This document shows positions 11,730-23,228 of a DNA stretch of 64,000 bases, one piece after another. Position numbers and translations under genes: made by a program. This stretch comes from Ilex aquifolium (taxonomy: Eukaryota > Streptophyta > Magnoliopsida > Aquifoliales > Aquifoliaceae): NCBI GenBank assembly GCA_951799425.1, contig OX637391.1, positions 18,524,551 through 18,588,550 on the forward strand. Direction: 5' to 3'. The notes below the pieces were generated by a model that saw nothing but the letters and a program-made list of their open reading frames with translations, searched no databases and was not told the origin of the DNA. Positions within the stretch are counted from its first letter, which is position 1, and each line of letters starts with the position of its first letter.

Positions 11730-12461
11730 TGTACGGATGAATTCCTGCAATGAGTAGAGATAGCGATCCACTGAGTGATGAACCTGAAACAAGCAAAAGG
11801 TTAGGAAAGGGGCCGGGTGAACACCCAGTTGATCCCCTCCGAAGCTTAAGTCAGTAGGCGTTGGAGGCTTTAGCAGAGTTTTTCTCAGTTTAGTTTACGT
11901 ACCTTTGTTCATCTTTCTGAGGAGTATTTATACCTGGACTAGCAATGAGTGCATGAGCTTTGAGTCCCATCGCGGCATTTAATGACTTCCACTCTTATCT
12001 ATGCACGATGAGTGTCCTCCACTCAGATTCTCATGACCGATTCACTTAGGCGATAGGATGATTGTTCGGGGCTCGCCGAGCACTTATGACCCTATCCGCG
12101 GTCATTTAAGTACATCTGATCGGTGTTTGACACCTATTCCTGAGCGTTTACTGCTCGGGACCAAAGACCTCAGGGTTTCCCGAGAACATTAGGTCGGCAT
12201 AATAGCCATTAATGCTTTGTAAGGATGCCTGTCAGTGTGGGTCTCGAGGACACAGAGGCTCATTAATAGTTATGTCATAGTCACTCAAGTCCTCATTAAT
12301 GAGCAGTCACATCCTCTTTAATGCTGGGTTCAATCGGCTATCCTCGGCTTCTCTGAGTCATTACTCCTCGGCGCCTTCTCCCGACACCTTTTGAATTCCA
12401 TAACGGCTGCATCCATCCACGTGTCAGCTTGGGGACTACTGAGCCGCCTAACGTCCCTTCA
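11730..12461 (-). repeat. E1 5' LTR
   Basis: Starts TGTACGGATGAATTCC and ends ...CCCTTCA, followed by TSD gctag. Collinear with 700-1,432. Confidence 0.9.
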
Positions 12462-12466
12462 GCTAG

Positions 12467-15195
12467 TAAAAGAAAAACCAAGAAAACAGCTCTTATTATT
12501 TGTTCGGCCTCTTCGTATTTGGTCACTCCATGACTTTAGCTCTTGCTTGGTGTCCAAAGAAAAGATGCTCAGCCCAACCTATCAGTCATCAAATAATAGC
12601 CACACCAAAGTAGACCACTGTCGACATCATTGAACCAACAGAGTTGACCACTCATTTTAACTCCTCTATTAAGGTGTATCGGAACTAAGCAGACATAGGG
12701 GCCGATTGATGTATCACTCGTTTCGAATGTCTATGGAGCTTGGGTGTCTCTACTTTCTATGGATGGATTTCGGCAAATACAAATATAAGTAACATGTTTC
12801 GTCATATGATTATTATCCCTTATTTGTTCGTAAAAATATGCCTATGCATAAAAAATTCACGACATACACAACTTCACACGATAACAACTTCCACTCTAGT
12901 TAAACTCCTCGGCATTATCACAATACATGTTATCATTCGCTCAAAGCTATTTATTATTTTTGCCTTCGGCTTTAGAAATAAGCTAGTTGGTCTCTCCCTT
13001 TGTCTCAACTGCTATGAGCACGAGCAAAATGAAATCTAAAAAAAAAAGATCTTGCACGGTCTTTATTTTAGATGTCATTTGTGTCTCGGTCTCCAGGAGG
13101 ACCCTGCTTGGTCTTTATTTTGGATGTCATTCGTGGCTCGGCCACTATTTACATGACGTCTTATTGAGCGTGGGGTAAACAAAATAAGTCCCTTGAAGTG
13201 TAAATGTAAAAGCTAAGTCAAAAGTCAAGTTTCTGCCCACTTCCCTTAGTGAGAACCACGTGTTAATTTGCCGAGACGAAATATGCTTTTGAATCTAGAC
13301 ACTATTGAGTGTTGACCACCAGTTGTGTTGTGAAAGGAAATAAATAAAACTTTCTATTAAAGAAAAGTATAGCTCTTTTTGCTCTTGAGTATTGAAGGAC
13401 TTGCATTTGGGTCTGACGTTGGCACACTCAAGTAGATAAGGGAGTGGTGATTCGTCTCAAACGCCACCACATATTTTGGGAAGCTGTTGGCACGACCAAC
13501 TTCTCCCAAAGCTCTCCGAAAGTGTTCAGCGAATTTATTTACATTCAACACCAACCAACAACTAGCTTCTTTTGTACATCCTAAATCACTCAAGCAATGA
13601 ATGGGGTTAGCCCATCATCTGTGGGGTGCTTTAAGCAACCACGAGCAATTTGCTCAATCGAGGGAGCTATTCTGCAGCAAGGACTCTCGCACCTTCAGTC
13701 TATTATCCAAATGGTGGTCTGGCCATGATATTGTATATTTCTCGGCTATCCGATGGTGGTTGATATAATTATTCGCAAGAAGGATATCAATCATCAACTA
13801 GTGACTTTTGTGGATCCTATATTGCTCTGCTTTGACACTTCAGTTGCTCGACACTCCATAAGAAGCGATTGACCTATTAACCACAAGGGAGTTAATCCAT
13901 CAAATGATCGGCCTATCACCCACAAGTGACGGTGGTCGGTTCCACTTCTCAGGCAGGCCAGCAACTTTAGCGCACCAACTATCTGGGTTTTCCTTAGTCA
14001 CAAATGGGTGAGTCATCTTGAATCCCTCTCAGCGGTTATCAGTGCCATGCAAATGCAACTCTTGACACACATTACAACTGACAAACGAAGGCATGAATTA
14101 TGCCCAAGTCAAAGGTGACGCTTCAAAAACCAAGCAAGTATAAACGAGTTGCCTAGTGAGTGGGATCTCGACTCAACGACGGGGTTCGCGGTGTCTTTGG
14201 GTTCTCATCAAGAAGCTATCAGCCTACCAACCCCAAGAGGTGAATCCCTCAAATGCCAAAGGTGGTCGGTCTATCACCTAAGATGGCTCAATTTGTAGGG
14301 TCTTCAAGACCTCAGAGGAGCCGTCAATAGTACTATCGAAGGCCATTTGATATTCAGAAATTTATTTCTTTGGCAACTCAAATGACAACCGAAGCCAATC
14401 ATTTGATTGTCCTGTCTTTCCTCGGACTCTCGGTCCTTGGAAGTCTCCCAAAATTCGACATATATTCCATACCACCGAGGGAACAAACATGCTCGACATC
14501 ACTTAAAGGGTGGTTGGAGCCGTTGTACACTAATCGACATTGTTGCTAATAAAATGCAACAGCCTTGTGGATGGTCGGCGTACCCATTCGGAGCTAATTG
14601 TAAACAAGCACAGCCTGAGTCTAAACTTGTACGAGATCTCAATTTGCAACATGTGACTGCTCGGCATCATCAAGGCAACTCGGCGGTGAAAGTCCCCTTA
14701 TTTTACGACGTCAAGGGACTGCTCACAGGTGGGGGGCATGTCCCGAGGTCACCAATTTGGCTCCTTCTGCCTTCGGCACACTCATTGAGCAAAAAAGAGG
14801 TTTGTGCTCGCACCTTCCAAGTTTTAACACTGAAAGAGTCACTTGGACGTTCTCGTTCAAAAACCCAGTTAATCCTATAGTCTACCGGAGATGGAAACAT
14901 CATTACAGAAACGTCATTACGGAATCCCTTGTGGATTATCTCCATTTCCATGAAACAAAGTGTGAAGTAATACTCCTCAAAAAATTTATCATCTGGGCAT
15001 TTCTCTTGCAATTTTGGCGGCCAAAGTAACACCACCCTCCTAAGAAATAGTCTGGGACTGGATCCATGTATGTTACTTAGAAGTAGTTGGCATCATCGCC
15101 AATAAAATCCAATGGGGAACAAGAATAAACACACATGAATTAACAAGGCTTGGGCTAAACAAGAATTCTTCTAGCACCATTTGGTGAAGTCTCAA
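12467..15195 (+). other. Outer-element internal region, no gene recognised
   Basis: About 2.7 kb of interior of the outer element. It contains short repeats, such as a phrase with cggtctttattttagatgtcatt repeated near 13,057 and 13,112, but no reading frame resembling gag, pol or the antisense-side gene. Small ORFs on either strand look accidental. Confidence 0.6.
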
Positions 15196-15790
15196 ACAGT
15201 GGTAGGAAGGTCTTTGTGCACAAGACACTCGGTGGGCTCCGGGCCCTTGAAACGGGTAAGCCTTTGCTCGGCCAAAACACCAAAAGTCCTAATGTAGGCA
15301 TAAAATCTCTCGAGGACAGGTTCAAGAACTTGGACTCGGGAGTACTCCTTGTGGAGAGAGGTGACATAAGACTCGGGGTTAGACCTTAAATACGGATAAG
15401 TCTTTGCATGGCTAAAGCATCAAAAACCCTATATGTCTAGGCGCTTAGTGGGCTCCGAGCCCTAAATGTGGGTAAACCTTTGCTCGACCAAAGCACCAAA
15501 AGTCCGAATGTTGGCATAAAACCACTCGGGGACAGGTTCAAGAACTTAGACTCGGGAGTACTCCTTGTTTAGGGAGGTGACATAAGACTCGGGGTTAGAC
15601 CCTAAATACGGGTAAGTCTTTGCATGGCCAAAGCTCCAAAAGCCCTATATGACAAGGCACTTGGTGGGCTCCGGGCCTTAGAAATGGGTAAGCCTTTGCA
15701 TGGCCAAAGCACCTAAAATCTTATTGGAAACATGAATCCTCTCAGAGACGGGTTCAAGAACCGGTATTGGGGTATATTCCTTGCCAAGAT
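15196..15790 (+). repeat. Tandem array, period 215-216 bp, about 2.7 copies (outer element)
   Basis: The phrase gggctccg starts at 15,234, 15,450 and 15,665. Each unit also has gggtaagcctttgc, ggttcaagaacttggactcggg and gacataagactcggggttaga. It lies in the 3' part of the outer element, as such arrays do in Tat-type elements. Confidence 0.9.
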
Positions 15791-16116
15791 GACATGAGGC
15801 TCTAGGTGAGACCCTCGACATGATGTCATATAGCTATGGGATAAAGAATGGCCCAGCATCAACATGCATGTTCGGAGGTCAAATATAAATATTCTCGCAA
15901 GCAGAATATGAGAGAACCTTGAATTGTTTAACCGCGGACTTAGTACATTTAAGACTTGATTTCACAAGGTACCCTTTTATTCATTTCAATTATATATTAC
16001 TTGCATGACAGGAAAAGACAAGACTCATTGTTGAGTTCATCGTCAACTCGAGATTATCGAGGCCAAGGGACATATATGTTCGGGCCTTCTCTTATAATCA
16101 TTCTCAATGAGCCAAG

Positions 16117-16768
16117 TGTAAGAGGTAAAAATTGAGAATACCTCCTACTGATGATAAATCGATGATTCTGGTAAGTATTTTCTGAACTTTACTTCCAATC
16201 TCCTTTCTGCAAAACGAACAAACTGCCCAAGATCGAAGTGCTTCGATCGAAGGCACTCCGATGCTTAAGTCAGTAATGGAATTGAATAAGATGCAAGAAG
16301 ACTGGGAGAGTTCAGCGTACCTTTTACTTCGTTTCCCTCTACCTCTTAGAGATCGCTCTCCCCATTAGGGTTTCCGAAGTTTTCTCTTCAAGGTGGCACA
16401 CCTTCCTTTAATTTAGTCATTCAGTTTAGGAAGTTGCTGATCTTTTTCCAGCAATTCCTTCTAATCTCAACAATTTCGCTGACTGAATGCCGAAACTTTA
16501 GGTGAATATTTTCTGTATATCTTTTCAAACAGCTCGGCTATAATCACAGACGAATAGCTCCAGTATTCGCCGAACTAATTGATCATCTCGGCTTGGTACA
16601 AGCCGAGCTTAACAGGTTCTTTGCCGAACTGATTGGTCATCTCAGCTAGGTCCATTTGTTCAAACAACTTACGTCTTTGTCACGTGCTATGTCTTGTCAT
16701 CCTCACGTGAGTTCATTTAATACCATTTAATGCCTTTACACGTGTAATAATGGGATCCATCCCCTTCA
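16117..16768 (-). repeat. E2 3' LTR
   Basis: Nearly identical to 25,511-26,167. On the + strand it is followed by tttacccccaaaa (16,769-16,781), the reverse of the polypurine tract that primes second-strand synthesis. Confidence 0.95.
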
Positions 16769-16915
16769 TTTACCCCCAAAACACGTCTGACAGGCACCTT
16801 TCGTCTGTCAGCCGTTTTTTGCTTCTAGTCTCATCATTGCTCACGCCTTTTTTGGGACATCCCCCTTTGCTTTTGGCGGTTGATTTAAATGATAGTCTCT
16901 TGGGATTCCCTCCTT

Positions 16916-16924
16916 CTATATATG
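16916..16924 (+). promoter_or_regulatory. TATA-like box for the E2 antisense-side gene
   Basis: ctatatatg lies about 85-90 bases before the ATG at 17,008, inside the element and outside the LTR, in an otherwise C/T-rich leader. Its placement resembles that of the E1 TATA box. Confidence 0.55.
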
Positions 16925-17007
16925 CGATTTCCATTCTCCCCTTCGTCACTTTGCTTTCTTAGCTTCAAACTTCGTCTCTTTCATTCTCTCTGCATTTGCT
17001 TGCTGTA

Positions 17008-18959
17008 ATGGCTCCTCTCATATCCTCTGAAATCCCAGCTTTCAAGACTAAATACAACATCCTTGCCGACGTTGAAGTGATTGTTGCTAAGAAGGATGAA
17101 CCGTGGATTGGTACTAGGGAGAGGATTCCCATTTATACGAGGGCGATTACCGAAAGTGGAGTTCGTTTCCCACTTGACCCACTTCTTCTCTGGGTTTTAT
17201 CAGCAACAAAGCTGTGCCCCATCCAATGCTGCCCCAACTTCTTCAGAATAGTGATGGGGGTGGCAGCGCTGAATAGGCTTCTGAAGCTCAACCTAGGTTT
17301 GTGGGAAATTCTTTACTGCTACATTCTGAAGCCAGCAGGGGATAACTTCTACCTTGCTGTGAGGAAGAAGGATCGTTACCTCGTGACTCATCTCCCTGAC
17401 TCCAACAAGGGCCATGAGAACGATATAGTGTTCATTTCTGGCAACTGGGAGTATGCTGCTGATGCTACTCTATCCTATCGCTGTCCCTATGAAGAGGGCT
17501 CTCCAGGTACTTGAAACTTTGATTTATTCCAATTTTCTGAGTATTTTGATACTTTCTGACTGGTTCTTTTTTTTTTTGTTTGAAGGTGAAACGGTAAAAG
17601 GTAGGATCCCTGAGTCGGCCGTAAAAATGGACGAGCTCAAAAAGGTTTGGGATTTTAATGAATCCCTGTTTTGCCGAGCTGCTCACACACTGTTAGGATA
17701 TATTCCATCCTATACCTCTTTCATCGCTGTTCCAAATCGTCCCAACATCAGCTTGGCGGCAGATCGGGAAGCAATTCAGGCGGCTCGGGAACAGACTCTC
17801 CGAGCGAAAAAGAAAACATCACTGGCTGCCTCGGGTCGAAGGACGGTAAAATTTTTTTTGGACTATCTATCCACTATCGAGCCGATCCAAACCACTGAGC
17901 CTACCCACCGACTTGACATACCTTCAATAACTGTTCTGGACGAAACCGACACCGAGGTCCTTGTCGAGGCTGTTCCTTCAACTGAAGAGATTGGTCCGAG
18001 CAGCGAAGCAGCAGATCTAGCTAGAACTACAGACACTTCGATTCCAGAAGAATTGGAGCTTCTAAATTCTGTTCAGTCTCCTTTACCCGAAGATGACTCG
18101 ATTTTTGAGCTTGCCGAGGACCCAGCTCCTAAAAGGCGAAGGACTGGCGACACCGAGGCGTCTGCTTCTCCTAAACCAACCGATGTTTCTTTCCGCCCTG
18201 TCCTTTGGTCAAAAAAGAGAGAGATTACTTCAAAGGACTCTGCCATTGAAGATTTCAATGTTGCAGTAGGGCTCGTAAGAGGAGTGATTTTGCCCCGGGA
18301 TTTGGCCATGAATGAGGCCCTTACTGATGATGAAGTATCTCGGCAGGTTATCCAACATATGGTGCTGGTAGGTGTTCGTTATTTCTCGGTTTGACTTTTT
18401 GAAACATTTATTTTTTCTAAGTGTTTTTCTCTTCCTTTCCTTCAACAAGGGTCTGCAAAAAGTTCATGAGGTCGGGGCTAGGATAGCGAGGAAGGAAAAA
18501 GCCATGAAAGACGCCCTCCACGCCCGAGCTTCAGCATTGGCAAAGAAGGAAAGTGTAGATGAAGAATATGCCAAGCTCTGTGATGAAGTCAAGGCTCTGC
18601 AGGCTCAAAACCACAGCCTGGCTGAGGAGAACCAAAAATTTCGTACCGAGGTTGGTCAACTGAAGGAGTCCGAGCAGGAAGCAAATGTAGAACTTTCCCA
18701 GGTCCAAGTTGACTACGCCAGCTTGATAGAGGAATTTGATGGATATAAGGCCGGGGAGAAAGAGCGAGAAGATGCTGCTTACAATGAAGGCGTTGAGAAA
18801 GCAGAAAGCGACTTGGCCCTCCAAATTCCTTATCTGCAGGAAGCAAATTTCAGCAAGGGTTGGCAGGCTGCTTTGATCGCTGCTGAGGTTCCATCTTCTT
18901 CCGAGCTCTACTCCAAACACCGCCTTCCTAGCTCCTCTCAGCCTCCTGAAAATACTTAG
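17008..18959 (+). CDS. Spliced antisense-side gene of E2, 596 aa, putative gypsy-type transposon family
   Basis: Three exons, 17,008-17,506, 17,586-18,367 and 18,450-18,959, join to an open frame of 1,791 nt. Introns are GT-AG (17,507-17,585 with a T-run before tgaag; 18,368-18,449 ending caacaag). Residues 1-230 form the domain shared with E1 (GVRFPLDPLLLWVL, CPIQCCPNFFRIVMGV, DLP-like DSNKG, then LLGYIPSYTSF); this resembles Transposase_28 (PF04195). Residues 250-420 are acidic and low in order, with PKRRR near 348-352, a likely nuclear signal. Residues 428-560 (exon 3) are a coiled coil rich in Glu, Lys, Ala and Gln. It runs opposite to gag-pol and converges with it. Extra antisense ORFs are known from Tat-type elements, but the role is unknown. 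No stop was found although pol of the same copy is broken. The start is the first in-frame ATG after the TATA-like box. Confidence 0.82.
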
Positions 18960-19059
18960 AGTTTTTTGCAACTTTTGATGTACTGATCTTTTGATGTAAT
19001 ATTTTCGAAGTTTTAATATAAGTAACTCTTTTGGTTTTGGATCTTTGCTTTTACGGCTT

Positions 19060-19520
19060 TATTCATAGAGCTCGGTCTCTATAAAACATATCTCATAAAA
19101 TCGATTTGAAATATAATTCACATTTTAAAATATTGGCCCTTGGTCGGCCACTCTAAAGAGCTCGGTTTCTTAGTGGATCTTTGTAAAATTTATTACTTTT
19201 TGCTTCTTTTGAAATTATGGCCTTGCTCGGCCTTCTTTAGAGAGCTCGGTCCCTTAGTGGGGACTTAAAATACTTAGAAAATTCATTACTTCTTCTGTGG
19301 TCCTGCTCGGCCTTTTCTTCAGAGTTTGGTCCTTTAGTGAGGAACATATCACTTACTAACTCTTCTTTCTGAAGTTATGGCCTTTGCTCGGCCTTTCTTC
19401 AGAGCTCGGCCCCTAGTGGGGACTTAAAACACTTGTAAATACCTCTTACCTTTCCTGAAGTTATGGCACTTTGCTCGGCTCTTCTTCAGAGTTCGGTCCT
19501 TTCGTAGAGTTACTCATAGT
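19060..19520. repeat. Tandem array, period about 80-88 bp, about 5 copies (E2)
   Basis: Units with gctcggcctt, agagctcggtccct and tagtggggactt recur (tcggcc near 19,144, 19,228, 19,308, 19,388, and a tcggct variant near 19,476). The array lies between the ends of the two convergent genes, the same relative place as in E1, but the unit sequence is different. Confidence 0.82.
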
Positions 19521-19878
19521 CCTTTCGGTATCTAAGAGTGTTTCTCTACAACGCACCGACCCGCCAATCTTATTGGTCTCTTATCCATCCCTTTATCAGC
19601 TTACATCGTCATGCCTAGCTGTGGGACTGGAATAGATCGGGTGGCTGCGCCTGATTTAAGTAGTTACTTCTATCAGGATTTTTGCCTCCCTGCCTTAGCA
19701 GTAGGACGTAAGTAAAAAATAGAATACGCAGATGATTCCTCAAAAAATCTCTTTATTTAATAACCTCAGTTCTTGTCTGAACTTTTGACGAACACTTTAC
19801 TGACTCAAGGGGCACCCTTAAGTTCTCCGAAGGTACTTCGGAGTTCTATCTAAAAAGGTACTTTTTATTTTTTATCTT
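19521..19878. other. E2 non-coding stretch downstream of pol
   Basis: About 360 bases between the tandem array and the end of integrase. No gene is seen. Confidence 0.6.
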
Positions 19879-22470
19879 TTAAAAATAGAACTTTCTCAAA
19901 TTAGCAGTGTTCCAGGGGCGTGGCACAGCCCTGTGATCCATGGTCTCGAGTTCATAGTAACCGCTGCCCCCAACTCGGGTTACCTTGTACGACCCTTCCC
20001 AGTTCGCTCCAAGCTTCCCATGTGTTGGGTCCTTTGCCGACCCCATCACTCGTCTGAGCACCAGATCTCTGAGTAAGAAAGACCGAGGCATAACCTTCTT
20101 GTTGTAGGCCCGGGCCATTTGATGCCGATAAGAGGCCATTGTAATAGCTGCTCGTTCTCTTTTTTCTTCTGCTAGATCAAGATCTCGGTTGATAGTTTCA
20201 TCATTTTTCTGGCTCTGCACCAGTTCGGTTCTCAGGGTCGGTAAGCTGATCTCTAAAAGAATTACTGCTTCCATTCCGTAAGCTAGGGAGAAGGGGGTTT
20301 CACCAGTAGGGCGCCGAGGTGTGGTACGATACGTCCACAAAACACTAGGCAACTCTTCTACCCATCTCCCCTTGGCATCCTCTAATCTTTTCTTGACTCC
20401 ATCCAAGATGGTCTTGTTGGAGATGTCTGCTTGCCCATTACTTTGAGGATAGGTCGGGGTGGAATAATGATTCCGAATACCATAATGCTGACAGAAAGCC
20501 TTGAAAGGACTGCTATCAAACTGTGTGCCATTGTCAGAGATAAGTGTATGAGGGATTCCGTACCTTGTGATAATGTTCCTCCAAACGAACTTCCTTGTAT
20601 CGGTGTCTCTAATATTGGCTAGTGGCTCGACTTCCACCCACTTGGTAAAATAGTCAGTGGCAACTAGAAGGTACTTCTTATTACCAGGAGCCCGAGGTAG
20701 AGGTCCGACTATGTCCAACCCCCACTGCGCAAAGGGCCACGGACTCGCCAAGGGAAGTAACTCTTGTGAGGGTTTTCTTGGAATTGCCGAGAACTTCTGG
20801 CATTTTTCACATCGCCTAACAAACTGCTGGGCGTCTTTCTGCATGTATGGCCACCAAAAGCCCTGTGAGATTGCTCGGTGAGCTAGTGACCTACCTCCTG
20901 TGTGTGCTCCACAACTTCTTTCATGAATTTCGGATAGGAAGTCCGGGACTTCTTTTGGGTGTACACATTTTAAGTATGGGCCAGCGAATGAGCGTCGATA
21001 AAGCTCATCTTTTGGAGATAACCAGTATCTAGCTGCTGTCAATCGTAGCTTATGACCCTCCTTCTTATCTTCTGGGAGAATACCATTCTTCAGGTAAGCA
21101 ATGACTGGATCCATCCAGCTCGGCTCGGCTTCATTACACAAACCTTCGTCAATTTTATTATGATTGATACTCGGCTCGGATTGGAACTCGATTGTGAGGG
21201 CTCTTTCGGTATCCTGATCAATGGCAGAAGCCAATGAGGCAAGGGCATCGGCATGCGAATTTCTTGCTCTTCCGACCTGCTGGATAGTGTATTCCGGTAT
21301 TTTGCTCAATTCTTTTTCAGCAACAGCTTGATATGCCATCATTCTCTCATCCTTAGCCGCATACTCCCCTATTATCTGATTTACAACCAGTTGTGAATCG
21401 GAGAATATTTGAAGATTTGGTGCCCCCAACTCGACTGCTAGCTTCACTCCAGCAATTAGGGCCTCATATTCGGCTTCGTTATTTGACGCGCGAAAGCCGA
21501 GTCTAATGGACTTTTCTAGGACATAACCATCCGGACTCACTAGAATGAGGCCAACTCCTGCGCCCTTCTGGTTAGAAGACCCATCAACAAAGAGGGTCAA
21601 TTTGCCCCCGTGCTCCATCATCTGATTGTTGTCTGCCTCGTTGTTTGGTTCTGAATTATTTTTGGGTTGAAATTCGGCAATAAAGTCAGCAACTACTTGT
21701 TCTTTGATTGCCTTCCTCGGTTCAAATAAAATATCGAACTCCCCGAGCTCAACAGCCCACTTGGCAATGCGTCCAGAGAGGTCGGCATTTTGAAAAATGG
21801 ATTTCAATGGCTGGTCGGTGAGCACAGTAATCTGATGTCCCTGGAAATAGTGTCTGAGCTTCCTAGTCGAACTAATCAGTGCGAGGGCAAGTTTTTCCAA
21901 CGGCGTGAACCTTGATTCTGCGTCTAGGAGCATTTTGCTCACATAATAGATAGGCCTTAACCTTTCCTGATCGTTCCTCATCAACGCCCCACTCACAGCG
22001 TTTTCAGATACTGCTAGGTAGAGGAACAAAATTTCTTCGGGCAATGGTGTTGATAAGACTAGTGGTGAGGCCAAGTATGCCTTGAGATTTAGAAACGCTT
22101 CTTCACAGTCCTGACTCCAAAGTGTTCCCTTCCTTCCTTTGATAGACTGAAAAAACGGTCTACACCTATCAGAGGCTCGGGATATAAACCTGCCCAGCGC
22201 GGCGGCCATTCCTGTTAGTCTTTGTACTTCTTTCACGGTCCGAGGTGACTGCAATTCTTCGATAGCTTTGACCTGATCAGGGTTTACCTCTATGCCTCTG
22301 TGTGTAACCAGAAAACCGAGGAATTTTCCCGAGCCCACCCCAAAGGCGCATTTTGAGGCATTTAACTTCATTTTGAATCTTCGAAGAACATCAAAAGTAC
22401 CTTTTAGGTCGGCACAATGATCGGTGGCCCATCGGCTCTTTACGACCATGTCGTCAATGTAGACTTCCAT
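19879..22470 (-). pseudogene. E2 pol: end of RT, two RNase H domains, integrase (863-aa open frame)
   Basis: Residues 1-120: end of RT with the catalytic YIDD and the thumb. Residues about 120-270: usual RNase H (YLAVSENAVSGALM, PIYYVSKMLLDAE, LTDQPL). Residues about 290-420: second, archaeal-type RNase H (FVDGSSNQKGAGVG, RASNNEAEYEALIAG, SDSQLVVNQIIGEY, RNSHADALASLAS). From about 500: integrase zinc finger (CEKCQK), first catalytic Asp in GLDIVG, second in SDNGTQF, then SNGQADISN, where the expected Glu 35 residues later is Asp. The frame is open to its natural end but is cut off from upstream pol by a one-base loss near 22,480. Confidence 0.92.
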
Positions 22471-23228
22471 AGTGTTGCCATCATGTGCGAGAACATCTTT
22501 GTTACCAACCTTTGATAGGTTGCTCCAGCATTTTTTAATCCGAACGGCATCACCTTGTAACAGTATGTCCCTGCAGGAGTTATGAAGGCAGTCTTCTCTT
22601 GATCTTCTTCGGCTAGGGGGATTTGGTGATATCCTCTGTAGGCATCTAGGAAGCTCATTTGTTCGTGCCCAGTTGTCGCATCTACCAGCTGATCTATTTT
22701 GGGCAAAGGAAAGCTATCCTTCGGGCATGCTTTGTTGAGGTCGGTGAAGTCCACACAAACTCTCCATTTCCCATTCTTCTTGCTAACAACCACTGTGTTA
22801 GATAGCCAGGTCGGATATTGTACTTCCCTGATAGTTCGAGACTCAAGTAATCGGGTCACCTCTTCTTTTACTGCTTCTTGATGTGGCGGTGCCGACCTTC
22901 TCAACTTCTACTTAATTGGTTTAAAGGTCGGGTCGACATTTAGTCGGTGACAAGAAACCTCAGACGGTACGCCGGGCATTTCATTGGTACTCCATGCGAA
23001 GACGTCGGCATATTCTTTTAACAGATAGATGAGTTCCTGTCGCTGTTCGGGGCAAAGAGCTGCTCCAAGTAGGAAGTACTTGTCCGGCTCTCCATCTTTA
23101 TCTAAAGGTACTTTAGATAGAGCTTCAACTGTCCGGTATGTAGCTTCCTTTTCAGAGCCTAAAGGTACTTTAGGACTTTCCTTATCAGCTTGGTTGTGTG
23201 AAACAGCCGAGCTGTAGTTCCTTGATTG
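22440..23228 (-). pseudogene. E2 RT N-terminal half and linker
   Basis: From the - strand: linker (ECPEQRQELIYLLKEYADVFAW-like), then a TAG at 22,908-22,910 where relatives have Gln, then RT (RVCVDFTDLNKACPKDSFPL, FLDAYRGYHQIPL, MPFGLKNAGATYQRL). At about 22,478-22,482 the coding strand reads atgatggcaacactatgg where one G is missing relative to the frame MMGNTMEVYIDD, so the frame is lost just before the catalytic YIDD. Otherwise the domain is well conserved. Confidence 0.88.

Larger units (their letters stand above)
700..12461 (-). mobile_element. E1: Tat-like Ty3/gypsy retrotransposon, defective
   Basis: Two LTRs (700-1,432 and 11,730-12,461) are flanked by the perfect 5-bp TSD gctag (695-699 and 12,462-12,466). 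Coding order on the - strand is gag, protease, RT, RNase H, a second RNase H, integrase, which is Ty3/gypsy order with the Tat-lineage dual RNase H. A spliced gene on the + strand sits between the left (3') LTR and pol. Gag-pol contains several frameshifts and stops, and a solo LTR interrupts gag. The copy cannot encode its own proteins. Confidence 0.92.

Noticed and set aside
15196-15790. CRISPR-like array
   Set aside because: The repeats are contiguous 216-bp tandem units without spacers, in a plant retroelement.
17008-17514. A 168-aa single-exon protein
   Set aside because: The reading ends just inside an intron; the donor at 17,507 and a matching intron in E1 support the spliced form.
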